The translations under genes were made by a program, and so were the position numbers. A stretch of 64,000 nt of DNA from an uncultured Dehalococcoidia bacterium. Lineage in GTDB: Bacteria; Chloroflexota; Dehalococcoidia; Lucifugimonadales; Lucifugimonadaceae. The notes below the pieces were generated by a model. The model was not told the origin of the DNA. It saw only the letters and a list, made by a program, of their open reading frames with translations, and made no database searches. Location of the stretch: NCBI GenBank assembly GCA_951812795.1, contig OX638325.1:496001-560000 (forward strand), in the 5' to 3' direction. Positions 8,566 to 16,924 of the stretch are shown here, one piece after another. Each line of letters opens with the position of its first letter. Positions within the stretch are counted from its first letter, which is position 1.

Positions 8566-8911
8566 CGAAGCACTGGCCGTCGATATCAGTTGCTCAAGCG
8601 AATCCCTTACCGCTGAGCTAGCCGATGGACGCGTTGTCAGCGCGCCGTTGTCTTGGTACCCGCGGTTGGTTCACGCCACACAAGCCGAAAGAGACAATTG
8701 GCATCTCAAAGGCGATGGCGATGCGATCCGCTGGCCGGATTTGGACGAGGACATCTTGGTCGAAGCACTTCTAGTCGGTTGGCGTTCGCGCGAAAGCGAA
8801 AAGTCGTTCAGGCGTTGGCTCAAAGCAAAGCAAGAAGGCCGGGGGTTAACTATCCCCGAACTTAGAGCCTACGAAGAAGCGCAGAAACAGCAACACGCCG
8901 AGACAGATTGA
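8540..8911 (+). CDS. DUF2442 domain protein
   Basis: A 123-residue DUF2442 protein. The core ALAVDISCSSESLTAELADG, RVVSAPLSWYPRL and WPDLDEDILVEALL matches the family; a basic C-terminal helix and an acidic-glutamine tail follow. It overlaps the DUF4160 gene by 26 bp. AGAGGA about five bases before the ATG at 8540 serves as its ribosome-binding site, inside the upstream coding region, so the two products are probably made from one transcript in coupled fashion. Molecular function unknown. Confidence 0.88.
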   Translation: MAISAPKTNEALAVDISCSSESLTAELADGRVVSAPLSWYPRLVHATQAERDNWHLKGDGDAIRWPDLDEDILVEALLVGWRSRESEKSFRRWLKAKQEGRGLTIPELRAYEEAQKQQHAETD

Positions 8912-9000
8912 ACTCCCGGCATGATTCTGATGATGATCCGAGGCTTCCCGACCGTCGAAGGCCACCGATCCGCGTCTACTACTCCCAATTCGGATTTGGA

Positions 9001-9180
9001 ATGAAGAAAAACAACGAGTGGCCCAGGATCGGTTGCGGCGTGCTGTTTCTAGTGATCGGCGTGTGGGTCTTGCTTTGGGCGTTCAACATCATCGAACTAT
9101 CGCCCCGCTACGTCTGGATCCCATTCGCCGTCGTGCTGGTCGCGCTGGGATTACGGCTTCTTCTCTCGAACCGCAAGTGA
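9001..9180 (+). CDS. Small two-helix membrane protein
   Basis: A 59-residue protein from the ATG at 9001 with two hydrophobic helices (CGVLFLVIGVWVLLWAF and WIPFAVVLVALGLRLLL) and a basic C-terminus. It resembles the short LiaI/LiaF-like or DUF5668-type transmembrane proteins. A TTG at 8908, touching the DUF2442 stop, would add a basic, disordered 31-residue N-terminus; I prefer the ATG because a TTTGGA sequence sits just before it. Its role is unknown. Confidence 0.6.
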   Translation: MKKNNEWPRIGCGVLFLVIGVWVLLWAFNIIELSPRYVWIPFAVVLVALGLRLLLSNRK

Positions 9181-9218
9181 ATTTTCGGTCGGTTCCGACG
9201 AATTGGTGATCGTCGTAC

Positions 9219-9602
9219 CTACCCCATCAACTCGCCCTCTTCGCTCATGACGGCCATGAGATTGCCGTCTGGGTCGCGGAAGAATGCCATCCAGAGGGTG
9301 TAGTTCTCGGTCTGGTAGATGATGTGGGGTTCGGATTCGATGGTGACACCGCGTATGGCTAAATCCTCAGCGGCTTCGTTTGCCGAATCTACTTGGAAAT
9401 AGATGACAGAGGTGCCAGCTTGCTCGGGATTCTCAGGTAGATTGATGTAGAGGCGAGTGCCGGAGCAGTCGAAGAAAGCCATCGGATTGGCGCCGGGGAC
9501 TTGGAACAGGAAGTTGATGCCAAGCGTGTCACGGTAGAACTCAACCGCCTTGTCGACATCAGTGACTGAAATCGAGATTTGGCCTACGCCGTGGATTTTC
9601 AT
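9219..9602 (-). CDS. VOC family protein (single glyoxalase-fold domain)
   Basis: A 127-residue vicinal-oxygen-chelate protein with two beta-alpha-beta3 half modules: VGQISISVTDVDKAVEFYRDTLG at the N-terminus and a second half ending FRDPDGNLMAVMSE. The sequence is consistent with a glyoxalase/bleomycin-resistance/dioxygenase-type metalloprotein. The usual first His is not in the ISISV strand, so metal binding is uncertain. It is shorter than, and distinct from, the six double-domain VOC genes at 22.6-27.8 kb. It lies 26 bp downstream of pntB on the same strand and could be co-transcribed. Confidence 0.85.
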   Translation of the reverse strand: MKIHGVGQISISVTDVDKAVEFYRDTLGINFLFQVPGANPMAFFDCSGTRLYINLPENPEQAGTSVIYFQVDSANEAAEDLAIRGVTIESEPHIIYQTENYTLWMAFFRDPDGNLMAVMSEEGELMG

Positions 9603-9628
9603 GCCGGTTTTCCCTCTCGTAACCGAGG

Positions 9629-11041
9629 TTAGAGCTCTTTCATCTCAGATAGCAGGTTCTCGACAGACGCTCTTGCATCGCCGAAGAGCATCATTGTGTT
9701 CTCCATGTGGAATAGCTCGTTTTCCACCCCAGCGAATCCAGACGCCATTGACCGCTTCAACACGATTGCCGATCGTGCTTGATCGACATTCAATATCGGC
9801 ATGCCGTAAATCGGACTGCTGCGGTCGGTTCGCGCGGCTGGGTTTGTCACGTCATTCGCTCCGACCACTACGGCAACGTCAGCTCGCCTGAAATCGTCGT
9901 TGATCTCGTCGAGATCCTTCAACTCGTCGTAGGGGACATCGGCTTCGGCTAGAAGAACGTTCATGTGTCCCGGCATTCTTCCGGCGACGGGGTGGATGGC
10001 GTACCGGACCTCTGCACCACGCTCTTTGAGCATGTCGGCCAAGTCTCGAACCTGGTGCTGCGCCTGCGCGACGGCAAGGCCGTAACCGGGCACGAAGATG
10101 ACCGAATCGGCGAATCCGAGGAGTATTGTGGCCTCGGCGGCGTTTACGGATCTGACGGGTCGATCGGCCGCGGTTGCTCCCGGTGCCGCGCCGCCGGTCG
10201 AGTCGGCGACCCCGAAGCCGCCGAACATGACGTTTCCGAGCGATCGGTTCATTGCTCGGGTCATGATGCGGGTGAGTATCAGTCCCGAAGCGCCGACGAG
10301 CGAGCCAGCGATTATCAGCATCGGGTTGTCGATCACGAACCCGGTTGCCGCAGCGGCTAGCCCGGAATATGAGTTCAGGAGCGCGATGACGACGGGCATA
10401 TCGGCGCCGCCTATCGGAATCACGATCAACACACCGATGATGAGCGCGATGATAGCCATCGCGATGAGCGCCCATTCGAGGTTTGGGTCGTATATTAGTA
10501 TTCCCGCCGTTGCCAACCCGCCGATGACCAACACCGCGGTGATGACGTGACGTATCGGAATCAGGACGGGTTGCGTCGCGACGATGCCTTGGAGTTTTCC
10601 GAAAGCGATGAGGCTGCCGGTGAGGGTCAGCGATCCGATCAATACGGAGAGTGCGACGGTGACGCTGACCACCGGCTCGACGTCGCCGGTGTCGTTCTGG
10701 CTGAGGATCTGCGCGCCCGCCACGAGGGCTGATGCAGCCCCGCCGAAGCCGTTGAATATGGCGACCATCTGCGGCATGGCGGTCAACTGGACCCGTCGGG
10801 CGGCTATCGCACCGATCAACGCGCCAACGATCAGACCGACGATTATCCATTCGTAGCTGACGATGTCGCGGTCGACAACGGTGAAGACGACGGCTATTAG
10901 CATTCCCAAAGCCGAGAGCCGGTTTCCCGCGCGTGCAGTTTCGGGCGACCGCAGCCAAAGCAGTCCGACGATGAAGAGGACGGAAGCGACGATATACGCG
11001 GCGAGCGTTACGTTGTCGAGAATCTTCGTGGATTCGTCCAT
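9629..11041 (-). CDS. pntB: NAD(P) transhydrogenase beta subunit
   Basis: A 470-residue membrane subunit of the proton-translocating transhydrogenase, which uses the proton-motive force to drive NADPH formation from NADH. About nine membrane helices fill the first 280 residues. The C-terminal NADP(H)-binding domain III has the diagnostic VPGYGLAVAQAQH, VVGANDVTNPAA and LKRSMASGFAGVENELF motifs. It is last in the three-gene order pntAA-pntAB-pntB, about 10 bp after pntAB. Together with aconitase this points to respiratory metabolism with NADPH made at the membrane. Confidence 0.95.
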   Translation of the reverse strand: MDESTKILDNVTLAAYIVASVLFIVGLLWLRSPETARAGNRLSALGMLIAVVFTVVDRDIVSYEWIIVGLIVGALIGAIAARRVQLTAMPQMVAIFNGFGGAASALVAGAQILSQNDTGDVEPVVSVTVALSVLIGSLTLTGSLIAFGKLQGIVATQPVLIPIRHVITAVLVIGGLATAGILIYDPNLEWALIAMAIIALIIGVLIVIPIGGADMPVVIALLNSYSGLAAAATGFVIDNPMLIIAGSLVGASGLILTRIMTRAMNRSLGNVMFGGFGVADSTGGAAPGATAADRPVRSVNAAEATILLGFADSVIFVPGYGLAVAQAQHQVRDLADMLKERGAEVRYAIHPVAGRMPGHMNVLLAEADVPYDELKDLDEINDDFRRADVAVVVGANDVTNPAARTDRSSPIYGMPILNVDQARSAIVLKRSMASGFAGVENELFHMENTMMLFGDARASVENLLSEMKEL

Positions 11042-11050
11042 GGCCCGGGG

Positions 11051-11347
11051 TTAGCGTTCCTCATCGCTGCGGTGGAACATGCGCAACATCCGGTCAGTCA
11101 CGAGGTAGCCGCCAACCACGTTGATGGTCGCCAATGCGACAGCCACCACTCCTAAGATCGCGCCGAGCAGACCTCCGACAGATCCGGCCACAATGATTGC
11201 GCCAACGATCACGATTCCTGAAATAGCGTTGGAACCAGACATCAGAGGCGTGTGCAAGGTGGGCGGGACGCGCGTGATCGTGAGATATCCGACGAAAATG
11301 GCCAAAACGAAAACGGCCAGCGCGAGTAGGAGTTCCTCAATCGACAT
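11051..11347 (-). CDS. pntAB: NAD(P) transhydrogenase alpha subunit, membrane part
   Basis: A 98-residue protein with three or four membrane helices, corresponding to the C-terminal membrane segment of the fused E. coli PntA. It includes VGYLTITRVPPTLHTPLMSG with the conserved HTPLM, and GSNAISGIVIVGA. Separate pntAA and pntAB genes are the arrangement known from Rhodospirillum rubrum. It sits 15 bp after pntAA and just before pntB, clearly one operon. Confidence 0.93.
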   Translation of the reverse strand: MSIEELLLALAVFVLAIFVGYLTITRVPPTLHTPLMSGSNAISGIVIVGAIIVAGSVGGLLGAILGVVAVALATINVVGGYLVTDRMLRMFHRSDEER

Positions 11348-11362
11348 TTTCGCCTCCTGTGA

Positions 11363-12484
11363 TCATCGTCCTATGGTGTGTCCGCGGACCTCGCCGCCGT
11401 GTGTAACGCACATCGCATCAACGACTTCGTCTTCGAAATCGATTGACAAAGCCAGATCTTCACCGATGATGAGCGTCATCAGCGATTCCAAGTTGCGGGC
11501 ATAGGTCACCGAGGCGTGATACGGCATCATTGAAGGGACGTTGACCGGCCCTTTGACGGTCACACCGTTGATGTCAACATCTTCGCCGGCAACGGTCGCT
11601 TCGACGTTCCCGCCAGTCTCAGCCGCAAGATCGATGACGATGCTGCCGGGCTTCATAGCTTCGACGGTCTCAGTCTCAATCAACAAAGGCGCTGTTCGTC
11701 CAGGGATCGCTGCCGTCGTAACGACGGCATCCGCGCGGACGATGTGTTCGGCTAGAAATTTGCGTTGACGGGCGTTTTCGTCCTCGGTCTGAGCTCGTGC
11801 GTAACCGCCTGCAGTTTCAGCATCGTCGCTGTCGGGAGGTGCGATGAACTTGGCACCTAGGCTTTCTACCTGTTCGCCAGCAGCCGCTCGGACATCGAAA
11901 GCATAGACGTCGGCACCGAGGCGTTTCGCAGTGGCGATCGCCTGTAGTCCAGCGACGCCGGCACCTAGGATCAGGACGCGCGCCGGAGGAATAGTCCCTG
12001 CTGCCGTCATCATCATCGGAAAGAACCGACTCATCGAGTCGGCCGCCATCAAAACGGACTTATAACCGGCAATCGATGCCTGAGATGACAACACGTCCAT
12101 GCTCTGCGCCCGTGCAATACGCGGTACGAGATCCATCGCGAATGCCGTGACGCCGGTCTCGGCGAGCGCGTCGATCGTCGCCGAATCTCGGCGTGCATCC
12201 AAGGTTGCCGCAAGTACAGAACCGCTCCGCAAGGAGCCGATTTCGTCGTCTGAAGGCTTGCCAACTTGAAGCAGCAAATCGGATGATCCGGCGACATCGG
12301 TAGACGAATCTTCAAGCGAACCACCCGCTTCTGCGTACACCTTGTCTGGGAATCCTGCGTTGACCCCTGCTTCGCTCTGCACTGCGACGTCGTGCCCGGC
12401 AGACACCAACTTCGACACCAGATCCGGAGTTGCGGCAACGCGGTTTTCACCGGGCGCGGTTTCTCGATTGATGCCTATTTTCAA
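11363..12484 (-). CDS. pntAA: NAD(P) transhydrogenase alpha subunit 1, NAD-binding
   Basis: A 373-residue soluble domain I of transhydrogenase. It begins MKIGINRETAPGENRVAATP, the alanine-dehydrogenase/PNT N-terminal signature. The Rossmann region AGVAGLQAIATAKRLGADVYAFD contains GxGxxG and the Asp that selects NAD(H). Later motifs VVTTAAIPGRTAP and PGSIVIDLAAETGGN are also family standard. It starts with TTG at 12484; I see no good Shine-Dalgarno. It is first in the operon pntAA-pntAB-pntB, possibly followed by the VOC gene. Confidence 0.95.
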   Translation of the reverse strand: MKIGINRETAPGENRVAATPDLVSKLVSAGHDVAVQSEAGVNAGFPDKVYAEAGGSLEDSSTDVAGSSDLLLQVGKPSDDEIGSLRSGSVLAATLDARRDSATIDALAETGVTAFAMDLVPRIARAQSMDVLSSQASIAGYKSVLMAADSMSRFFPMMMTAAGTIPPARVLILGAGVAGLQAIATAKRLGADVYAFDVRAAAGEQVESLGAKFIAPPDSDDAETAGGYARAQTEDENARQRKFLAEHIVRADAVVTTAAIPGRTAPLLIETETVEAMKPGSIVIDLAAETGGNVEATVAGEDVDINGVTVKGPVNVPSMMPYHASVTYARNLESLMTLIIGEDLALSIDFEDEVVDAMCVTHGGEVRGHTIGR

Positions 12485-12616
12485 GGTGTTTGCGAATTGA
12501 GTGGGAATGGGTCAGGGAATTCAGCATATTATGGTAACCGCTACGCTTGAAACGCGTTTTATTTGAGCCGACAAGGGTTTCTCTCGTAGAACACAATCAA
12601 AGTGCGAGGACGTTCA

Positions 12617-12937
12617 ATGTACATGCTCCGAAGGGTCTACAAAACCAAGCACCGCCAAGGCAAACTCGTGGCTTCACTAGTTCAGAAGCAACAGAAAATC
12701 TACGAGGCGGCCGGTCGTTCCTCGGGTACGGTCTATTTCAATGCCGGCACCGTTCCCGGCGAGCCTGATCAGGTCGTGCTGGAGTGGACACAAGATTCGC
12801 TCGGATCGCCATACACGTCGGGCGGAAGGATCCCACGGGAAGCACTACAGGTCGGCGGGCAAGTACGGGAGCACATCGAGAGCCAAGAGATCGAGTTCTG
12901 GGAACTCATGACACCGGAAAAGATGGACGACGTCTAA
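12617..12937 (+). CDS. Conserved small protein, possible dimeric alpha/beta-barrel (NIPSNAP/ABM-like)
   Basis: A 106-residue soluble protein starting MYMLRRVYKTKHRQGK. GAGGA six bases upstream of the ATG at 12617 supports this start over the GTG at 12602. The pattern of a strand, a long helix with SLVQKQQKIYEAAG, a strand (TVYFNAGTVPGEPDQVVLEW), a helix and a last strand (EFWELMTPEKM) fits a ferredoxin-like dimeric barrel of the ABM/NIPSNAP type. No catalytic residues are evident. It is a monocistronic gene, divergent from the pnt operon. Confidence 0.6.
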   Translation: MYMLRRVYKTKHRQGKLVASLVQKQQKIYEAAGRSSGTVYFNAGTVPGEPDQVVLEWTQDSLGSPYTSGGRIPREALQVGGQVREHIESQEIEFWELMTPEKMDDV

Positions 12938-12994
12938 ACGCCCCCACATTTCACGTACCATCCCACTCAAAGGGATTTGTGCACAACCACCGTC

Positions 12995-13014
12995 ATTCCG
13001 GCGAAAGCCGGAAT
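12995..13014. repeat. REP-like hairpin repeat with GAAA tetraloop
   Basis: ATTCCGGCGAAAGCCGGAAT forms a perfect 8-bp stem closed by a GAAA tetraloop. It sits in the 166-bp gap between the small protein gene and the b561 fusion gene. This is the very common extragenic palindrome whose neighbourhood reads H-S-G-E-S-R-N-P when translated; it can act as an RNA-stabilising or terminator-like structure. Its position 58 bp after the stop at 12937 suits a 3' end role. Confidence 0.75.
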
Positions 13015-13103
13015 CCAAACCGGCCGGACAACGGGGGATCGCCGCGAGTTCGCCCAGATTTCATTACAAGTGAGGTTACGCAAACCACCTTCAGAGGGCT
13101 TCG

Positions 13104-14147
13104 ATGCGTCATAAGTGGGTAAATCTCATTCTCCTCGCTCTCGTCGCAGGCGAGTTTGTCACCGGCGCGGTCGGATTGATGAGCGGCAACGCACGCAACG
13201 AGATCGTGCTGCAGATTCACAGCGTCCTTGGTTACAGCATCATCGCCGTTCTCGGTTGGAAAACGGTCTTGGCTTTACATTCGCTCAAACGACCGCCGAG
13301 GGGTAGGCCGCGCAACGTTGCGATCATCGTTTCGGCGCTCCTTTTGATGACGCTGAGCATAGGTGTGGTCTGGAGCACGGGTGGATTCTGGTCGGTCGAG
13401 GGAGTCACCGGCATGAGTCTGCACATCTATGCCGGGGCCGCCATCATGCCGTTTATTGCCTGGCATGCATGGTTTTACACCGCCCGGTTCCGCGTCGGTT
13501 ACAGCGCCGAACGACGCGAAGTCGTGCGGTTTAGCTCGGTCCTCGCTGCTGGCACCGTGGCTTGGGTCGTAAGTGAGAACGCGATCCGGGCGATCCCTAC
13601 CCTAGGTGCCGACCGACGTTTCACCGGCTCTCACGAACGACGCTCATACGAAGGCAACCGCTTCCCGACTACATCGTGGCTCAACGACAAACCAATCGAG
13701 ATCGACACCGCTCGATATCGGCTGAAGATCACCGATACCGACGGCGCATCAACCTCGTTGACACTTCTCGATCTCGAGAACGGAGGCCTGGGATTCGGAA
13801 TCTCTGAAATCGAAGCGACGCTGGATTGCACAGGCGGCTGGTACTCCCACCAATTCTGGAGTGGCGTGAATCTGTTAGAGCTTCTCGAGGCTGCGGGGAT
13901 GAATCTCGAAGCGCAGAGTTGCATCGTGCACTCGGTTACGGGCTACACGCGGCGATACGCGTCGTCGGAATTCGGGAACTTGATGTTAGCTACTCGAGTC
14001 GGCAACGAGCCACTGTGGCACGGACACGGCGCGCCGGTGCGCCTCGTCGCGCCGGGAAGACGCGGCTACGACTGGGTCAAATGGGTGGATGAGGTTCGAC
14101 TGACCGATTCGCCGCACTGGTGGCAGCCTTGGTTGCCGTTGCAATGA
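13104..14147 (+). CDS. Cytochrome b561-like membrane domain fused to a sulfite-oxidase-type molybdopterin domain
   Basis: A 347-residue fusion. Residues about 1-165 hold four membrane helices with His residues suited to haem b binding (LQIHSVLGY, LALHS, LHIYAGA, IAWHAW). Residues about 200-345 are an oxidoreductase molybdopterin-binding domain (PF00174): LDCTGGWYSHQFWSGVNL contains the Cys expected to bind molybdenum, followed by LLELLEAAG, and the C-terminus has RLVAPGRRGYDWVKWVDEV. The architecture suggests a membrane-anchored molybdoenzyme passing electrons to or from quinone through haem b. The substrate is unknown. In prokaryotes the two parts are often separate genes (as in MsrP/MsrQ), so the fusion is worth noting. 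The PF00174 dimerisation domain is absent. Confidence 0.8.
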   Translation: MRHKWVNLILLALVAGEFVTGAVGLMSGNARNEIVLQIHSVLGYSIIAVLGWKTVLALHSLKRPPRGRPRNVAIIVSALLLMTLSIGVVWSTGGFWSVEGVTGMSLHIYAGAAIMPFIAWHAWFYTARFRVGYSAERREVVRFSSVLAAGTVAWVVSENAIRAIPTLGADRRFTGSHERRSYEGNRFPTTSWLNDKPIEIDTARYRLKITDTDGASTSLTLLDLENGGLGFGISEIEATLDCTGGWYSHQFWSGVNLLELLEAAGMNLEAQSCIVHSVTGYTRRYASSEFGNLMLATRVGNEPLWHGHGAPVRLVAPGRRGYDWVKWVDEVRLTDSPHWWQPWLPLQ

Positions 14148-14192
14148 AGATTGGGAGCAAATGGGTTAGCATCAAGTGCGATTTTCACTTTC

Positions 14193-14441
14193 TCACTGAT
14201 CCCAATATTCAGTTAGCTTCCGATCGTTCTCTTCGCGGACCTCCCGAATCAAAGCGACAGAATCAACTTCGCCATCGAATTTCGGGAGAGAGTCCCAACG
14301 ATTCCACCACTCTTCCTGCCGTATCTCACGATCAACCGCTTCAAGGATCACCGAACTGACAAAGGAGTTCCGTTTGGCGGCTAACCAACGAATACGTTGA
14401 TACAACTCGTCTGGAACGTCTGTTACTTGCAAGTTGACCAT
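14193..14441 (-). CDS. Orphan FitA-like ribbon-helix-helix antitoxin
   Basis: An 82-residue protein with a typical Arc/FitA-type N-terminus: VNLQVTDVPDELYQRIRWLAAKRN, followed by SVILEAVDREI. The C-terminal part (WWNRWDSLPKF, then VALIREVREENDRKL) resembles the toxin-neutralising tails of VapB antitoxins. In such modules the PIN toxin gene normally follows directly, but the next minus-strand bases (14148-14192) are too short and the plus-strand b561 fusion gene comes next. It is thus an orphan or a remnant. Confidence 0.7.
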   Translation of the reverse strand: MVNLQVTDVPDELYQRIRWLAAKRNSFVSSVILEAVDREIRQEEWWNRWDSLPKFDGEVDSVALIREVREENDRKLTEYWDQ

Positions 14442-14497
14442 AATCTCTTAATTTTACGAGCAGTACCGAACGCACTTGGTCGACTACCGGCAGTCCC

Positions 14498-16549
14498 TCA
14501 GTAACCCAACCCATGCCCAAACGGGTACAGCGTGTCCTCTTCGACATAGCCCGGCACGTCCGAGTTCTGTCGGAGGATGGCTTCCGCACTATTGGCCAGG
14601 GCGAAGGGCAGTTTGCCTTGTGGCAAGTGTTTGCCGGTCAGTACATCCATCAATGCCGCATCGCTTGATCCGAAAGTCGCTATGACGGCACCGGCGTCTC
14701 TGAGGCCACTTGCTTCGTCAACGACGAATGGTTGGCGGAAGCGGATCGCTACGATCGTGCGGTCGGCTCCGATTTCTGACATGACGCCGTTGATGTCGGC
14801 CAAGCTAGGCGTGACCGTCCACGAGTTGGACTTTTCCATGTCGGAGAAAGCGATCACATCCAGCTCTTCCGGGTCTGGAACGGGCAGGAATCCGCCTCCA
14901 ATCTTGCTATTGTTGCCGACGACGACCCGAATGATGGCGTAATTCGTGCCCTCGGGCACGACTGGTCTGGATTCCCCAGCGTCGGCATCGTAGTCGCCAG
15001 AGACGACTTCATATTCGTTCCATTCGGACCCTGCAACCACTTCTGGATCCATGCCCATGACGTAGATCTGCTTGGTAACAGGTTCAATCTCTGGCTCGTC
15101 GGTCGGATCTTGATGAAAGCCGAGCAACGCGAACGGGTCTGGCTGAGGTTTCGGCGAGGGCGTCTCCAATGGCAGCACGTTTTTGCGGTTTTGGAGGAGG
15201 ACGATGGCCTTACGTTGTGCTTCGTTAGCCTTGGCTTGCGTGATGCGGCTGCCGAGGATGTATCCTGCTCGGTTCGGTTCAACGAAGGGATTTTCAAACA
15301 GGCCGAGTTTGAACTGTTCGGTCAGCAATCGACTGACCGCTTGATCGAGTCGCTGCTCGGAGATGATGCCGGCGTCGATTAGAGCCATCATCTGCTGGTT
15401 GTCGCTGAACCCGGATAGCAGGTCCACGCCAGCGTTGATCGCCATCGCTACCCGTTCGCCGACGGGTTTGTCTTCTACGCCCCAAGGCATAGTTGTGGCG
15501 ATTGCGGTGTCGGAGTTGACGTTGCCTTCGAAGCCTAGCTTCTCCCGCAATAACTCTGTCGTGATGCCCTTGGAGAACGACATACCGACGTCGTTCGGCA
15601 AGTACTTCTGCCCCACCGGTACGCCGTAGTACGGCATGATCGACGAAACGCCAGCCTCGATTGCGGCGACGAATGGCTTGAAGTGGTAGTCGAAATTGTC
15701 GCCCGGATACGCTTGGTACTTGCCGAACTCGAAGTGTGGGTCGGCGCCGCCCTCTTGGGGTCCACCACCTGGGAAATGTTTCATCGTGACTTGGACGCTG
15801 CGGTGGTCAAGCGATTCGCCCTGTATGCCCTTGACCAGAACCGTGGCGATCTCACTTACGAGGTCGGCATCTTGCGCGAAGGTCTCGGTGATGCGGAACC
15901 ACCGGGGTTCAGTCGAAAGATCGAGGCAGTATCCGTACATTCCGCGAATGCCGAGTGCTGCCCACTCGCTTGCGACCGTTTGGGCGAACTCGCTGATGAG
16001 GTCCATGTCGCGCGTTGCCGCAAGACCGGCCTCTTTAGGCCAGGCGGAGAATGCGCCGACGGAGGCATCTAGTCCCCCCATCCCACCTTCTTCGAAGTGG
16101 TTGCGTGGGTTCGATTTGAAGATCGCCGGGATTCCGAGACGCGTAGATTCGCACATCTCTTGCACGGCGTTAGTGAACTGCGCCATTTCGTACGGCGTCA
16201 CCTGCGCTCCGAAGAACGGGTGGCCAGTGTCCCCGGGCGAGTTCGTCACGGTGTTCCGGAGGATGAAGCGGGTCATCTTCTCCTCGAAGAGCAACTTGCC
16301 CGCCAAGAGCGGGACCTGCCCGCCTGCGTCGGCGTTCAACTGGTCAATCATCAGCATCCCGGCCTTCTCGTCCAACGTCATTTGAGAAAGCAGATCGGCG
16401 ACACGTGCCTCAACCGGCTGTCGCCAGTCTTCGTAGGTGTCTATAATGCCATTTTTGTTGAGGTCTCGGAACGGAACTCCGTCGTCGTAGAGAACTTCAA
16501 CGGATCGCGCTTGAACCTCCGGCCGATGCCGGTAATCGTTTGATGCCAA
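14498..16549 (-). CDS. Glycoside hydrolase family 3 (beta-glucosidase-like)
   Basis: A 683-residue GH3 enzyme with N-terminal barrel and C-terminal alpha/beta domains. Near the start is a calcium-loop-like DLNKNGIIDTYEDW, common in this family, then LLSQMTLDEKAGML. The substrate-binding KHFPGGGPQEGG and the nucleophile region GNVNSDTAIA (Asp in the SD dipeptide) are present. The C-terminal part includes KAIVLLQNRKNVLPL and ends EDTLYPFGHGLGY. Retaining GH3 enzymes release terminal glucose, xylose or N-acetylglucosamine; the specificity is not clear. I see no signal peptide, so the enzyme is probably cytoplasmic. The start is TTG at 16549 with AAAGG upstream. The lactonase lies upstream on the same strand. 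Confidence 0.9.
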   Translation of the reverse strand: MASNDYRHRPEVQARSVEVLYDDGVPFRDLNKNGIIDTYEDWRQPVEARVADLLSQMTLDEKAGMLMIDQLNADAGGQVPLLAGKLLFEEKMTRFILRNTVTNSPGDTGHPFFGAQVTPYEMAQFTNAVQEMCESTRLGIPAIFKSNPRNHFEEGGMGGLDASVGAFSAWPKEAGLAATRDMDLISEFAQTVASEWAALGIRGMYGYCLDLSTEPRWFRITETFAQDADLVSEIATVLVKGIQGESLDHRSVQVTMKHFPGGGPQEGGADPHFEFGKYQAYPGDNFDYHFKPFVAAIEAGVSSIMPYYGVPVGQKYLPNDVGMSFSKGITTELLREKLGFEGNVNSDTAIATTMPWGVEDKPVGERVAMAINAGVDLLSGFSDNQQMMALIDAGIISEQRLDQAVSRLLTEQFKLGLFENPFVEPNRAGYILGSRITQAKANEAQRKAIVLLQNRKNVLPLETPSPKPQPDPFALLGFHQDPTDEPEIEPVTKQIYVMGMDPEVVAGSEWNEYEVVSGDYDADAGESRPVVPEGTNYAIIRVVVGNNSKIGGGFLPVPDPEELDVIAFSDMEKSNSWTVTPSLADINGVMSEIGADRTIVAIRFRQPFVVDEASGLRDAGAVIATFGSSDAALMDVLTGKHLPQGKLPFALANSAEAILRQNSDVPGYVEEDTLYPFGHGLGY

Positions 16550-16608
16550 GGTGATTGCCTTTCTATTTTGTTAACTGGACGTTATCGTCCGGATCAAGAC
16601 CCCATTTT

Positions 16609-16740
16609 GGGTCCGTGGAGATCCGTGTTGGGATCCGCGGAGATCCGTGTCATTCCGAGCGAAGCGAGGAATCTCGGTGAGTACCGTTGTGGGTGCCGTT
16701 TCAGATTCTTCACTCCGCTGCGCTCCGTTCAGAATGACAC
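16609..16740. repeat. REPIN-like element: inverted pair of extragenic palindromes with adjacent short direct repeat
   Basis: The left arm 16647-16673 contains GTCATTCCGAGCGAAGCGAG and ends GGAATC. The right arm 16704-16740 is its imperfect reverse complement, beginning GATTCTTC and ending CAGAATGACAC, with about 30 bp between them. Two inverted REP units form a REPIN-type doublet able to fold into one long hairpin. Just before it, a 20-22 bp direct repeat occurs twice in tandem (16609-16629 and 16630-16650, both containing GGAGATCCGTGT). No coding sequence is credible here. Confidence 0.65.
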
Positions 16741-16902
16741 GATTGCGAATGCGCTCCGTTAAGAATGACAAGCCTGCGTGTGCGCTCCGTTCGACATGAC
16801 ACGACTGCGAGTGCGCTCCGTTCGATATGACACGACTGCGAGTGCGCTCCGTTCGATATGACACGATTACGAATGCGCTCCATTCGATATGTCACGACTT
16901 CG
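16734..16902. repeat. 31-bp tandem repeat array, five copies plus a partial sixth
   Basis: Copies begin at 16734, 16765, 16796, 16827 and 16858, with a partial copy from 16889; the period is exactly 31 bp. The unit starts ATGACACGACTGCGAGTG and continues CGCTCCGTTCGAT. Copies three and four are identical; the outer copies carry scattered changes. Each unit contains the core of the REPIN right arm (CGCTCCGTTC followed by ATGACAC), so the array looks like an expansion of that arm. With a unit of 31 bp and no unique spacers it is a minisatellite-like array, not CRISPR. It fills the gap between the GH3 gene and the lactonase stop. Confidence 0.85.
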
Positions 16903-16924
16903 AGACTCCAAATGTCCGCAGGCT

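Noticed and set aside
9879..10958. 359-residue minus-strand open frame inside pntB
   Set aside because: Very rich in Arg, Pro and His, the signature of an out-of-frame reading of GC-rich coding DNA; pntB is certain in the other frame.
16734..16902. Tandem repeats as a CRISPR or as a repetitive coding gene
   Set aside because: Units are contiguous with no unique spacers. The open frames through them only reflect a period of 31 bp and low stop content; no start signal or known fold is present.
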